From NCBI GenBank assembly GCA_907165275.2, contig CAJRBF020000008.1:62001-126000 (forward strand): a DNA stretch of 64,000 bases, given 5' to 3'. Source of the stretch: Zygaena filipendulae (Eukaryota > Arthropoda > Insecta > Lepidoptera > Zygaenidae). Shown in pieces: positions 27,130 to 39,010 of this stretch. The notes beneath the pieces were generated by a model. It was not told the DNA's origin, ran no database searches, and saw only the letters and a program-made list of their open reading frames with translations. The number at the start of each line of letters is the position of its first letter. Position 1 is the stretch's first letter. Made by a program: the position numbers and the translations under genes.

Positions 27130-27509
27130 TGTTTATATATTCAGGTAAATAAGAAATCTAAAACCTATCTTATTCTTCATGTTGACGATATACTTATTGT
27201 TAGTTCGGATGAAAACTCTGTCAAAAACTTAAAGCTCAGTTTATCAAATCATTTTAAAACTAAGGACTTAGGTCGTGCATCACATTACTTAGGAATTAAA
27301 ATCTCACAGGAAAAAAGATTTCATTAGTTTAGATCAATCTTCATATTTGAAAGAATGTTTAAAACTGTTTACCATGTCAGATTGTAAAAGTTTAAGTACT
27401 CTTTACAATCCAATTTTGATAGTAATCTTCTATTTAAAGAAAAATCTGAAAATTTAGAAGTGGAAAATAGATGTAGAAAATTAATAGGTTGTATTATGTA
27501 TGCCATGAT
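27130..27509 (+). pseudogene. Copia-1 reverse transcriptase, middle part
   Basis: Resumes after the solo LTR with 'VNKKSKTYLILHVDDILIV', including the catalytic Asp-Asp pair. Several frameshifts follow ('...EKRFH' then out of frame), and it ends at the Gypsy insertion. About 240 bp here (27184-27423) are absent from the palindrome arms. Confidence 0.85.
27505..27509 (+). repeat. Gypsy target-site duplication (left), ATGAT
   Basis: Matches 47475-47479. The empty site in the 63-kb arm has a single ATGAT. Confidence 0.93.
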
Positions 27510-27676
27510 TGTTGTAAGTGTACTGCCTCCTTTAGTTTAGAGTGTGTTGTTCCCTTATGATCTTGTCTATGACACTTTATTATTATCTAGAGAAGCTAAA
27601 AAATGTACTCTTGTAAACTCGACTCTGATATAATAAATCCGCTATAACTAATCAATGGTGATTATCATTTAAAACA
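27510..27676 (+). repeat. Gypsy 5' LTR
   Basis: 167 bp, matching 47308-47474 with about two substitutions ('ttgtc'/'ttgcc', 'ctataac'/'ctattac'). Confidence 0.93.
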
Positions 27677-27694
27677 TGGCGCATTCGGAAGTAC
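27677..27694 (+). promoter_or_regulatory. Gypsy candidate primer binding site
   Basis: 'tggcgcattcggaagtac' follows the LTR CA end directly and begins TGG as primer sites do. I cannot name the tRNA. Confidence 0.55.
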
Positions 27695-27781
27695 AATAAT
27701 TAACTAAACAACTAATTTTCAAGTTTATCACATTCAAGTACACAGAAGTGTTCGTACTCGTATATTGTGAAGTGAACCAAA

Positions 27782-28739
27782 ATGGCCGACGGGTTGGTTA
27801 AATTACCACCCAACTTCGATATAAGATCGTCAAACGCCGCAACAGAATGGGAAATATGGCACGAATGTTTTATTGATTACCTACCTGGTCGGCATAGGTA
27901 AAGATGAGGCCAGTGATAGAGTGAAGTTATCACTTCTGCGCAACATGATGGGCACGGACTCATCACGAGTGTTGATGACATTCCCATTGTCTGGGGAAGA
28001 TGCCAGGGATTACGACAAGGTGATCAAGGCCATCCAACAATACGTCAACCCCAGGATGAACGAGGTTTTTGAGAGATACAAGTTCAATGAGCGCAAACAG
28101 AAAGCAGGCGAGAGTTTTGAAAATTTCTTCACAGATTGTAAGAGATTGATCCAAACATGTAACTATAAAAATAAAACCGAGTCAATAGAAGATCAGCTGC
28201 TAAGAGACAAAATCGTCCATGGGATTAGCGACAAGAAAACTCAAGAGAGCCTGTTGAGAATTGAAAATTTGACTTTGCAAAAGGCGGCAGATTATGTTCG
28301 TACAAGTGAGCAGAGTAAACTACAGGCTAGAGAGATGAATCCTGAGGTTGAGATAGATCGTGTTGTCAAGAATGAGAAAAAAAATTATACTAACAGGCCA
28401 AGTTATTACAACAAAGCTAAAAATAAAGGAAATACAGATAGGAATGATGAATTTTTGTGCTGAAGGTGCAACAAAACCCATGGACCACGTCAATGCCCTG
28501 CATATGGTGAGAAATGTAAGCGATGTGGGCTTCTCAACCATTTCGCTATAGCTTGCAAAGTGCGTAGAAGGATCCAGAATGCTGAAGTAGAAGAAGAATT
28601 GAGAGCAGATAGCTCTAGTTCATCTGACTCTATAGTGTATTGCAACAGAGTCAAAAATGCTAACAAGTCAGATTGGACAGAGGAAATATATATTGAAGAA
28701 AAAAAAATTAACTGTCGACTCGACACTGGAGCTGATGTC
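27782..28739 (+). pseudogene. Gypsy gag and start of protease, with frameshift and stop
   Basis: ATG 27782 opens a gag with 'LVKLPPNFDI'; the frame shifts near 27878 into the frame used to 28463. The gag core 'SFENFFTDCKRLIQTCNY' and 'LRDKIVHGISDKK' is typical of Ty3/Gypsy gag. A TGA at 28461-28463 falls inside the first zinc knuckle. A second knuckle 'CKRCGLLNHFAIAC' follows. The protease motif 'CRLDTGADV' is reached at about 28720, where LINE-B is inserted. Confidence 0.87.
28733..28739 (+). repeat. LINE-B target-site duplication (left), TGATGTC
   Basis: Matches 37853-37859. Taking one copy makes the Gypsy protease frame continuous. Confidence 0.88.
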
Positions 28740-28758
28740 AAAAAAAAAAAAAAAAAAA

Positions 28759-28960
28759 GTCAAATCCTTTATTCAAATTTGGCCCATAATGTGGCTCTTT
28801 TTGACGTCAATATAACTACAGCTACCATGACAGCACCCATAAAATATCCACACCTCACAGCTTCCTAGTGCTATGGCTGAAGAGAAGAAGCTGCGCAACA
28901 AACTCTTCAGCAGCACGCTGTCAGTTTAAAGTTACAATATAGATATATCTATAATATAAT
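28759..28960 (-). repeat. LINE-B 3' tail, separated from its body
   Basis: Reverse complement of the tail at 34830-35030: 'gacagcgtgctgctg.agag', 'cttcttctcttcagccatag', 'gagccacattatgggcc', 'ttgaataaa.gattt'. It resembles a LINE 3' end widespread in Lepidoptera, which is from memory. Confidence 0.82.
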
Positions 28961-28970
28961 TAGTGGTGGT

Positions 28971-29068
28971 CCTGTTCCTTGTTTATATAAATGACTTGCC
29001 TTATTTGGTGAGGGAGAACCATGAGATAGTATTGTTTGCAGATGATACATCTTTAGTATTTAAGGTTA
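28971..29068 (+). pseudogene. LINE-B' reverse transcriptase, first fragment
   Basis: Matches the LINE-B segment around the catalytic 'FADDTSLVF' at nucleotide level ('gcagatgatacatctttagta'). Truncated at its left by LINE integration and at its right by the R1-like LINE. Confidence 0.85.
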
Positions 29069-29069
29069 A

Positions 29070-29362
29070 TTGACATCCAGAGGATCAAAGTCGCGGACCA
29101 GTCCCCCTTGGTGCAGTGCTCGCGCTGCCTTGGGTACGGACACGGCAGGCGCTTCTGTACTGAGACTCTGGATGTCTGCAGTCACTGCGGAGGACCCCAC
29201 CTGAGATCAGCTTGTGCTGACCGGATGGCAGGAGGGGTCCCCAATTGCTGTAATTGTCAGGGGCTCAAGGCCGGTGCAACTGACCACGACGCCTTCAGCG
29301 CCCAATGCCCGGTGAGGAGGAAATGGGACGCCCTAGCGCGTTCCACTGTAGCTTATTGCTAA
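29070..29362 (+). pseudogene. R1-like LINE ORF1 (gag), C-terminal part
   Basis: Open from the truncation point. It carries three consecutive zinc knuckles: 'CSRCLGYGHGRRFC', 'CSHCGGPHLRSAC' and 'CCNCQGLKAGATDHDAFSAQC'. This triple CCHC end is typical of ORF1 in R1-clade LINEs, binding the element RNA. The N-terminal part is missing. Confidence 0.85.
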
Positions 29363-29411
29363 GGGCGTCCCAGGCATAAACTCGGCACCCATCCCCCACC
29401 AGTACCACGTC

Positions 29412-32400
29412 ATGCAGGCGAACCTCCAGCGAAGTGAGCTCGCAACGGCTGAGCTCATCCTGGAGGCGGGAAAGAGGAAGGCGGCATTTGCACTGCTCCA
29501 GGAACCTTATATCGGAGGGGTAGGAGAAATGAAGACCTACCCCGGAACCAGAGTAGTGCAGTGCCGCCGGACTACTGAGAGGGTTGTAAAGGCTGCCATC
29601 GTGCTGTTCGACGAGTCGATCGACATCACTCCGTTCCCAGCCCTCACGACAGAGAACATCGCGGTTGTGAAATTGAGAACGGAGGCCTGGGAAATAGGGG
29701 TGGTGTCGGTCTACTTCGAGGGCGACAAGCCGATGGAGCCTTACATGGATCGGGTAAAAGAAATTATGGGAAGCATAGGGACGCAGAACGTGGTACTGGG
29801 GGGGGATGTTAACGCATGGAACACCTGGTGGGGGAGCCGGGATATTGATCACAGGGGGGAGGTTTTAATGGGAATGCTGGAAGAGTTGGAGTTGCAGGTT
29901 CTAAACCGCGGGGATGCGCCCACCTTTGATACCATCAGAGGTGGCAGAAGGTATACCAGCTGTGTGGACATAACGACGTGCTCCATGGACATGCTCGGCC
30001 GGATAGAGAACTGGCGAGTTGCGGCTGATGTGACCGTTTCGGATCACAGGGCAATCCTGTTCGATGTTTGTATAGAGGAAGGAAAAGGGATAGATATAAA
30101 AAGACAAACGAGAGTATTTAACACGAGAAAGGCAAATTGGTTCCAGTTTCGTGTGAAACTGGCCCAAATTTGGAAGGAAAGAAACTTAACCAAAAGTGAA
30201 ATAACTAAAATTAGTAGACAGGAGGAGTTGGAAGAAGCAATTCAAAAGTATACAGATATATTAACAGAAGTTTGTAAGGAAACGATACCGGAGATAGGAA
30301 AGAAACATCGAACAGGGTTGCCTTGGTGGACCGAGGAATTGGCCGCTCTCAAAAGGGATCTTAAGACCAAGAGACGCAGGATATCATGCGCCTCGACGGC
30401 TCGCCGAGCATGGGTCGTGGAGCAATACCTCCTGGCAAAAGAGAAGTACCAGACGGCGGCAAGGAATGCCAAAACCACCAGCTGGAAGGCCTTCTGCGGG
30501 AAGCAGGATCGCGAGAGCATGTGGGACGGGATCTATAGGGTGATAGGCCGTACAACCGCTAGACAGGAGGACGTCCCGCTCATCAGGGACGGCAGGGAGC
30601 TAACGGGGGTGGAATCGTCGAGCCTGCTGGCTGATACTTTCTACCCGGATGACACCACGGAGGGCGAGGGTGCGGATCACACTCAAACCAGACAAATTGC
30701 TGCTGGCGTGAATGGGTGGTCGCATGATGAAACATCCGACCCTCCATTCACGGTGGAAGAGTTGAAGTGGTCCGCACTCAGTTTCAACCCCAAAAAAGCG
30801 CCCGGGCTCGACGGTTTCACCGCCGACATCTGTAGAGCGGCTATCACCCTTGATCCGGACTTGTTCCTGGCTCTCGCGAACAAGTGCTTGAACCTGGCGT
30901 ACTTCCCCGCGGTTTGGAAGGAGGCAGTGGTGGTGGTACCGCGCAAACCAGGGAAGGAGGACTACACGCAGCCCAAATCGTACCGGCCGATTGGTCTATT
31001 GCCGGTATTTAGCAAGATCTTTGAAAAAATGGTGGTGCGAAGGATTCGCTGGCACACTCTGCCAGGAATAAGCGGGCGCCAGTTCGGCTTTATGCCCCAG
31101 CGCGGGACCGAGGACTCCCTCTATGTCATGATGCAACACATCAGAGCCCAGCTGAAGCTGAAAAAACTAATAGTGCTAATTTCGCTCGACATAGAGGGAG
31201 CCTTCGATAACGCCTGGTGGCCAGCCATACAGTGTAGGTTAGCCGAAACTGGCTGCCCCGCGAACCTCCGGCGTGTCATTGACAGTTACCTCTCCGACAG
31301 GAAGGTGCGTGTCAGATACGCCGGAGCAGAGTGTGTCAGAGGCACCACCAAGGGCTGCGTGCAGGGTTCAATAGGGGGCCCAACATTCTGGAACTTGCTG
31401 TTGGACCCCCTATTGAAGGATCTGGAAAGTGGGGGCGTCTACTGCCAGGCTTTTGCCGATGATGTTGTCCTGATGTTCTCGGGGGATACAGCACTTCAGG
31501 TGCAAACGCGGGCCAATGCGACCCTCGCGCGTGTCCAGGAGTGGGGAGTCCGAAATAAACTTAACTTTGCGCCACACAAAACCAAGGCTATGGTGATTAC
31601 CAACAAATTAAAGTACGACTCACCACTCCTGAACATGGGCGGGGCGAACATTGACTTGTGCCGCGAAATTAAAATACTCGGCCTGACAGTTGACGACAGA
31701 CTCACGTTCGGTACACACGTTGTCAACGTGTGCCGAAAAGCGTTGGGTCTGTATCGTCAACTGTCTAGAACTGCAAAGGTTCAGTGGGGCTTGGAACCCG
31801 AGATCATCAGGACAATATACACTGCAGTAGTCGAGCCCACCATCCTCTACGCAGCGAGCGCATGGGCGCGCCTGCTGCGGAGAGGATAGGAGTCCGGAAG
31901 CAGCTGGATGCTGTGCAGCGCGGGTTCGTGCAGAAGCTTGTGAAGGCCTATCGAACGGTCTCACTGAACTCGGCCCTGCTACTCGCCGGAATACTTCCCC
32001 TTGATATAAGGGTCCGCGAGGCGGCATCTTTGTTTAAAACAAAGAAGGGGTATTCGCGGCGAGTGACAGGAGACCGAGAGGTGGAGAGCCCGATGGCCTT
32101 CACAAGCTTGCAGCACCCTTCCAAGCAGAAGGAGCTGGAGTTCAAGTGCGTGGTAGACGGTGCAGAAATGGAGCGGTGCGGGAACGAAGAGGAAATTATT
32201 TACACGGATGGGAGCAAAATTGAGGGAAAAGTTGGAGCGGCATTAAGTATTTGGAAAAACGGAAGGGAAATTAAAACGAGGAAGATGAAGTTGGAAAATT
32301 TCTGCACCGTCTACCAGGCCGAACTGCTAGCACTGCTCGGAGCCACTGAGCGCGCGCTGCAGAGCAAGGCCAAGGTGACCAGCGTCTTTTGCGACTCGCG

Positions 32401-33019
32401 GTCCGCTCTTGAAGCAGTCGTTGGTGGGTTTCCCCTCCATCCCCTTGTAGCCAGAATTAGTAAAAATATCGTAAAATTAGAAGAGAAAGGGAGCAAAATT
32501 AATCTGTTTTGGATAAAGGCACATGTGGGATGGGAGGGAAACGAGAGGGCCGACGAACTCGCAAAGGACGCTGCTCTAAACCTCAAGGTCAAACCCAAGT
32601 ATGATTTGTGCCCCGTTTCATTCATCAAGCGACAAATCCGACTGGACTCGCTTGATGAGTGGAACGGGCGCTACAAAAATGGCACAGTTGCTTCCGTGAC
32701 TAAGTCCTTCTTCCCGGACGCAGTTGAGGCGTACGCAACTGTAAGGAAAATTAGGATGGACTCGGTCGTCGCACAGGCACTAACAGGGCACGGTGGGTTC
32801 TCCGAGTACTTGCATCGTTTCAAGTGCAAGGAGAGCCCAGCGTGCCCCTGCGACCCCGAGAAAAGTGAAAGCTCGATGCACGTACTGATAGAATGCCCAA
32901 TATATGGCAAAGAAAGATTAGACCTAGAAATTGAACTAGATGTAAATTTAAATGAAAGTAATTTGGCCAAAATTGTAAAAAATAACATAGAGAAATTTTC
33001 TTTAAGTATTGTAAATTAA
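29412..33019 (+). pseudogene. R1-like LINE ORF2: endonuclease, reverse transcriptase, RNase H, one frameshift
   Basis: The first frame (29412-31889, 825 residues) has the endonuclease ('LLQEPYIGG', 'VVLGGDVNAWNTWWGS', 'VSDHRAI'). It continues with the RT ('KKAPGLDGF', 'SLDIEGAFDNAWW', 'FADDVVLMF'). A frameshift of one base near 31865-31890 moves the frame; the second part (to 33019) holds the thumb region, an RNase H ('IYTDGSKIEG', 'YQAELLAL', 'CDSRSALEA', 'IKAHVGWEGNERADELA') and a Cys/His C-terminal motif 'CPCDPEKSESSMHVLIEC'. The catalytic residues look intact, so the frameshift may be its main lesion besides the 5' truncation. Confidence 0.9.
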
Positions 33020-33627
33020 TAATAACTAAAGTAGGAAAAAAGAATAAGTAAATAATAATTTGCTAAAATATATATTTAAGCATATATAGGAGAGCAAATA
33101 TATAATATGGAATAAGTAAATAAACAAAGTAATAGTAAATAAAAGGAATATTATAGAAAATAATTTATGGAAAAGAGGGCAATATAATGATAGAGATAAA
33201 TATAATCAAAGTACAGGAAAATAAGTAAATTAAAAGGTAGGCAAAAGGTTAATACTAAACAAAGGAATATAGAAAATAAGTCATGGAAAAGAGGGTAATA
33301 AAAGGTAGAGATAAATATATAATAGCAGGAAAATAAGTAAAGTAAAGGGAAGAGTTAAGATGATTTCAAAGAGAGTTTAGGTCTGAAGTTTTGCTATGTT
33401 GAGTGGGAATGAGATAATTATATTAGATTAATTTGGTTGAAGCTGAAATTGTAAAATTTGGATTAAGTTAATGTTTAAAAATTTAGAAGTTAATATTGTT
33501 AAATCTGGAAAAATAATATCAAAATTTTCAAATTGTAAGTAAATAAAACAAAAAAGAGAAAATAAGGACTCTGACATATATCAGAGGGACAATTGATTAG
33601 GAAAAAAAAAAAAAAAAAAAAAAAATA
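33020..33627 (+). other. R1-like LINE 3' UTR and poly(A) tail
   Basis: AT-rich. It contains a diverged tandem duplication (about 33146-33240 and 33261-33345) sharing 'gaaaataa.t.atggaaaagaggg' and 'caggaaaataagtaaa'. Poly(A) of 24 at 33602-33625. Confidence 0.8.
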
Positions 33628-34421
33628 GACAGCAATCGGCTGTAGACGATGTGAACAATGCTCTCTCTAAAATAGTACACTGGTTTAATGCCAATAATCT
33701 CTTGCTAAACCGCGGTAAAACTAAATGTGTAAGATTTGTAACAAAAAATGTCAAACAAGTTAAAACTAGTGTAAAAATTAACAATGATGATTTGGAACTG
33801 GTCGATGAAACTGTCTTTCTGGGTATAACACTAGACGCAAAATTACAATGGGGCCCACATATAGGAAAGCTATCGGGCAGACTAAGCTCAGCTGCTTTTG
33901 CTGTTAAGAAAATTCGTCAATTAACTGATATTGATACTGCGCGTTTAGTTTATTTTAGTTATTTCCACAGCATTATGTCATATAGTATATTGCTGTGGGG
34001 TAGTGCCGCGGATATCGAGTCTATATTCGTGTTGCAAAAACGAGCTGTTCGGGCTATCGATAAGTTGGGCCCTCGGGAGTCATTAAGAACTAAATTCGGC
34101 GAGTATAAAATAATGACTGTATATTCTCAGTACATATACGAGAATTTATTGTATGTTCACAAAAACTTAGGCAACTTTAAGAAAAACAGTGATTTGCATA
34201 ATATAAACTTAAGAAATAAAGACAAACTTGCTGTGCCCACTACTAGGCTCCATAAAATTTCTAATTCTTTCAAGGGACAATGTATACGCTTTTACAACAA
34301 ACTACCGAACGATGTAGTTAATTTGTCAATTAATAAATTTAAAAGCTTAATTAAACGCATTTTGTGCGATAAAGCCTATTATAGCGTAAAGGATTATTTG
34401 AATGATACAAACGTTTGGTGA
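33628..34421 (+). pseudogene. LINE-B' reverse transcriptase, C-terminal fragment
   Basis: Open from the R1-like tail to TGA 34419-34421. It corresponds to LINE-B from 'RQQSAVDDVNNAL' to the end and preserves the correct C-terminus ('NDVVNLSINKFKSL', 'DYLNDTNVW') that LINE-B has lost by frameshift. Confidence 0.88.
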
Positions 34422-34439
34422 TGAATTGCTCTTTTCTAT

Positions 34440-35020
34440 TTTTTATCTTTTATTTTTATTTGATGTGATGTGTGCGAACAACGTAGCCATTACCGGCCTT
34501 ACATATTGATTAAATTAAGAATTAATTTCATTGACACGATAGTGGCTAGATTATGTCATGCTCACTCAAATGTCCCGCTGGCGGTGGCGTGTGTGTCGGG
34601 TCGCTCGGTTCCCTCTAATATGGTTGAGCGGGGCGGAGCTTACGAGCACGTCATACTCGTGAACGGGTGCCGTCAGTTGGTATTGGTCATGTCTGGTCTA
34701 CTATTAGGTATAGATGCTTAATCCTAATGTCTCTATAGTTAGCTGTACCTGCCGCATGTAGTTTATTGCTGGTTACGGCTCATTATTCTCACATAATTAA
34801 AGTTGGGTTACCACTAATATTATAAAATATATATTATAATTTTAAATTGACAGCGTGCTGCTGTAGAGTTTGTTGCGCAGCTTCTTCTCTTCAGCCATAG
34901 CACTAGGAAGCTGTGAAGGGTGGATATTTTATGGGTGCTGTCTACTGTAAACTGTAATTTTATTGACGTCAAAAAGAGCCACATTATGGGCCTAATTTGA
35001 ATAAATGATTTGAGTATTTG
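34440..35020 (+). repeat. LINE-B' 3' UTR unit and 3' tail
   Basis: One copy of the 3' UTR unit (34440-34800; 'gtctggtctactatta', 'acgagcacgtcatactcgtgaac') and the common tail (34830-35020). Confidence 0.8.
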
Positions 35021-35035
35021 GTAACTCAACTTGCA

Positions 35036-35777
35036 ATTAATTATGTGAGAACAATGAGCCGTACCCAGCAATAAACTACCGTACAGATACAGATACATTA
35101 GGAGTTAAACTAGGATTATCTATAATAGTAGACCAGACATGACCAGCACCAACTGACGGCACCTGTTCACGAGTATGACGTGCTCGTAAGCCCCGCCCCG
35201 CTCAACCATATTAGAGGGAACCGAGCGACCCGACTCACACGCCACCGTCAGCGGTACATTTGAGTGGGCATGACATATCTAGTCACTATCGTGTCAATGA
35301 AATTGATTCTTAATTTAATAAACAGGTAAGGCTGGTAATGGCTACATAGTGCGCACACAACTTTTTAACAAATCAATTAATATGACAACTATAGTCTAAT
35401 ATTGCCTGTCAAATAAAAATTCTATAAAATTAGTGTTCACTCATATTCCCATTATGTGAGAACAATGAGCCGCAGCCAGCAATAGACTATCGTACAGATA
35501 TATATACATTAGGAGTTAAACTAGGATTATCTATAATAGTAGACCAGACATGACCAGCACCAACTGACAGCACCCGTTCACGAGTATGACGTGCTCGTAA
35601 GCCCCGCCCTGCTCAACCATATTAGAGGGAACCGAGCGACCCGACTCACACGCCACCGCCAGCGGTACATTTGAGTGAGCATGACATATCTAGTCACTAT
35701 CGTGTCAATGAAATTGATTCTTAATTCAATAAACAGGTAAGGCCGCTAACGGCTACATAGTACGCACACAACTTTAC
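35036..35777 (-). repeat. LINE-B 3' UTR, unit tandemly duplicated
   Basis: Two copies of the 3' UTR unit at 35036-35364 and 35452-35777 (period about 416 bp), about 95% alike. A third, inverted relative lies in LINE-B' at 34440-34800. Confidence 0.87.
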
Positions 35778-35935
35778 AAAAAATCATTTAACAAACGTAT
35801 AATCTAAAATCTGACCTTGCGCGTCAAATGAAAAAATAAAATAAAAATAGAAATGAGCAACTCATTACCAAACGTTTGTATCATTTAAATAATCTTTTAC
35901 GCTATAATAGGCTTTATCGCACAAAGTGTGTTTAA

Positions 35936-37840
35936 TCAAGCTCTTAAATTTATTAATTGACAAATCAAACACATCGTTGGCAGTTTGTTGTAAAAGCGTA
36001 TACATTGCCCTTTGAAAGAATTGGAAATTTTATGGAGCCTAGTAGTAGGCACAGCAAGTTTGTCTTTATTTCTTAAGTTATGATTATGTAAGTCACTGTT
36101 TTTCTTAAAGTTGCCTAAATTTTTGTGAACATATAATAAATTCTCGTATATGTACTGAGAGTATACAGTCATTATTTTAAACTCGCTGAATATAGTTCTT
36201 AATGACTCCCGAGGGCCCAACTTATAGATGGCCCGAACAGCTCGTTTCTGCAACACGAATATAGACTCGATGTCTGCGGCATTACCCCACAGCAGTATAC
36301 CGTATGACATAATGCTGTGAAAATAACTAAAATAAACTAGACGTGCAGTATTAATATCAGTTATTTGACGAATTTTCTTAACAGCATAAGCAGCTGAGCT
36401 AAGTCTGCCCGATAGCTTTTCTATATGTGGGCCCCATTGTAATTTTGCGTCTAGCGTTATACCTAGAAAGACAGTTTCATCGACCAGTTCCAAATCGTCA
36501 TTGTTAATTTTTACACTGGTTTTAACCTGTTTGACATTTTTTGTTACGAATCTAATACATTTAGTTTTATTGCGGTTTAGTAATAAATTATTAGCATTAA
36601 ACCAGTGTACTATTTTAGAGAGAGCATTGTTCACATCGTCTACAGCCGATTGCTGTCTATTAACCTTAAATACTAAAGATGTATCATCTGCAAACAATAC
36701 TATCTCATGGTTCTCCTTCACCAGATAGGGTAAGTCGTTTATATAGACAAGGAACAGGAATGGTCCTAATATAGATCCTTGCGGCATACCCATCATTACG
36801 GCAGATCCATTTGATCGCTTGCCATTGACCTCAACCCTTTGGATCCTATCACTTAAATGGGAAGTAAGAAGATCCAAAGCCATGCCTCTTATTCCGTAGT
36901 AGTGTAGCTTCCTGACCAAAGTTGTATGCAAAACACAATCAAATGCCTTGGACAAATCACAAAACACTCCATAAGCGTCGCGTGACTCCTCCCAGGCTTC
37001 AAAAATATTTTCAATTAATTTGATTCCTGCATCAGTTGTAGAGCGACCACGAGTAAAACCGAACTGTTTATGATGCAGCAAGTCGTTTCTATAAAAGTAT
37101 ATGATAAGTTGGTCTAGCATAAGCTTTTCAAATATTTTACTAAATGTTGGTAGTACCGAAATTGGTCTAAAGTTATTAGGGTCCGATGTACTACCTGTTT
37201 TAAACAAAGGTGTTATTTTACTATACTTCATTAGATCAGGAAACACACCACAGTCTATACATCTATTAAATATAATAACTAAATCTGGTGCAATAATTTC
37301 AATCAATGAATTTATAATCGTAACAGAAATCCCCCACAAATCGGCGGTTTTCTTAAGATTTATTGTCTTAAAAACCTTAAAAATATCAAATACACTTACA
37401 TAGCTAAAATTAAATTCACTAGCACATTCTGGGACATTCGCCCTAAGAAGAGACTCCGAAATCGTGGTGGAAGAGCTTAAAGTGCTGGTTAAAGAAACTG
37501 GTATATTAGCGAAGAAGCTTTCAAACTCATTCGCGACTTCCAAATCTGACTTAATAACTTTTCCATTAACACATAACTTGAAAGTAGTATCATTTAATTT
37601 AGCTTTACCAGTTTCTTCATTAATTACTTTCCATGTAGCCTTAATTTTATTATTACTATTTTTGATCTTAGAACTGATAAAATGCGATTTAGCCAAAATG
37701 CAAACGTTTTTGAAAATCTTTGAATATGATTTTAAATACTCTTTAAACTCTTCACTATTGTTGAACTGTCTTTCGTAGTACAACTTGTATAACACTTGCC
37801 TACTTTTATGTATTCCTACCGTTGCCCAATCGCTAAACAC
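35936..37840 (-). pseudogene. LINE-B reverse transcriptase ORF, N-truncated with C-terminal frameshift
   Basis: 634 residues. RT motifs: 'NNFRPISVLPTFSKIFEKL', 'QFGFTRGRSTTDA', 'FCDLSKAFDCVLH' (motif A Asp), 'GMPQGSILGPFLFLVYIND' and 'LFADDTSLVF' (catalytic pair). Close to Jockey/CR1-type LINEs of insects. Near the end one base is missing in 'ctgccaacgatg' compared with 'ctaccgaacgatg' in LINE-B', so the last 30 residues are replaced ('TMCLICQLINLRA'). The endonuclease is absent. Confidence 0.9.
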
Positions 37841-37852
37841 TGGATGTAAGTG

Positions 37853-39010
37853 TGATGTCGTTAAAAGTTTTTGAAAGTTTGGACACTTAATTAAAATTAA
37901 GTGAAGTAAGTTTAGAGCTAGAATCTTTTTTGGGTGAAAAAGTTAAACCATTGGGCATGGTTTCTTTGAATTGTAAATTTGGAAAAACAGAATGTTATGA
38001 AAATTTTATGATTATTGACAATAATTGTGTGCTATTGGGTCTTCCAGGATATTTAAAATTAAATTTAGTCAAGAGAATACATAAGCTTAATTTAAATATC
38101 AAGCAAAATGATGAGAAGCAAAAATTTGTGACTATAAATGCAGATATCTTCAGAGGACATGGTAAGTTTCCTAAACCATGTAATATACCGACAATACCAC
38201 ATCAACCTATTTGTCACCCTGCATCTAGAGTGCCTATAAGTTTAATGAAGTCATTGAAAACAGAATTAGATAGATTGGTTCAGAGGGGTGCTCTAGAAAA
38301 GGTAAATGAAATTGATTCAGAAGCTTGCATAAACAAAATTGTCATCGTAGAGAAACAGAATAATAAAATAAGGCTTTGTTTAGACCCCACTGATCTTGAT
38401 AATTATATTATAAGAAAACTAAATGTATTACTTACTGTCGAGGAGATAGCGATTAAAGGCTTTCATCATGTGCCTTTAACGCCACAGGCTTCTTGGAAGT
38501 GCTGCTTCGCTACTCCATATGGGGTCTATAAATATTTAGTTTTACCCTACGGTCTATCTAATGCACCAGATGTGTTTCAAGATGAAATCGAAACTTACTT
38601 TGGAAATATTCCTAATGTAATCTGCTGGTTTGACGACATACTTGTGATGGGTGCAACAGAGAAGGAGCATGATGAGGCCCTCGCGAAGGTTGTTAAGAAG
38701 GCTAGGGAAATTAAAGCTGTATTTAATAAAGATAAGCTTCAATTTAAGCAATGTGAGGTGAAATATGTAGGTCAAATTTTTAATGGTGAGGGAATGAGAG
38801 TGGACAAGGCTAGAGTAGAGTCATTGTTACAATTAAAATCATCGAGTAGTAAAGAAGAGTTGCAAAGAATTATAGGATCTTTTAACTATGTTAGACGTTA
38901 TGTGCCGGATATGGCTGAATTGTTGTTTCCTTTATGTGAACTCTTGCGTAAGGATATAGAGTTTAGGTGGTTGCCACATCATGAAAATATATTTAAAGAG
39001 TTAAAGGTTA
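37853..39010 (+). pseudogene. Gypsy protease end and reverse transcriptase, with internal RT deletion
   Basis: Resumes the protease after LINE-B; the open frame from 37930 gives 'LGLPGYLKLNLV' and then the RT. The RT has 'IRLCLDPTDLDNYIIR', 'FATPYGVYKYLVLPYGLSNAPDVFQ' and 'CWFDDILVMG'. However, 'VEEIAIKG' joins directly to 'FHHVPLT', so about 15 codons that should hold motif A with the first catalytic aspartate are missing. The thumb ('FNYVRRYVPDMAELLFPL') is present. BEL-2 is inserted at its end. Confidence 0.88.
39006..39010 (+). repeat. BEL-2 target-site duplication (left), GGTTA
   Basis: Matches 45318-45322. Confidence 0.93.

Larger units (their letters stand above)
29069..33627 (+). mobile_element. 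R1-like LINE with RNase H, 5'-truncated, poly(A)-tailed
   Basis: Begins inside ORF1, has an ORF2 with apurinic-type endonuclease, RT and RNase H, an AT-rich 3' UTR (33020-33601) and a poly(A) tail at 33602-33625. The flanks ('ggttaat' left, 'aatagacagc' right) are contiguous in LINE-B (36640-36660, reverse strand). The target duplication is only about 3 bp and merges with the tail. Confidence 0.87.
28971..35020 (+). mobile_element. LINE-B': sibling of LINE-B, plus strand, inserted in LINE-B's 3' UTR
   Basis: It starts inside the RT at the equivalent of 'ILGP' (5' truncation), is interrupted by the R1-like LINE (29069-33627), continues 33628-34421 to the ORF2 stop, then has one 3' UTR unit and the tail ending near 35020. 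The sequence on either side ('attagtggt' at 28960-28967 and 'tggtaactcaactt' from about 35021) is contiguous in LINE-B' itself, which shows that LINE-B was the target. The duplication is short (TGGT). Confidence 0.82.
28740..37852 (-). mobile_element. LINE-B: non-LTR retrotransposon (Jockey/CR1-like), minus strand, 5'-truncated
   Basis: Read on the minus strand it has ORF2 from the RT-linker region on (37840-35936), a duplicated 3' UTR and, beyond a nested sibling LINE, the 3' tail 28759-28960 ending in a 19-base homopolymer (28740-28758, A on the plus strand). Flanked by TGATGTC. The endonuclease half is missing, as is common for 5'-truncated LINEs. Confidence 0.85.
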
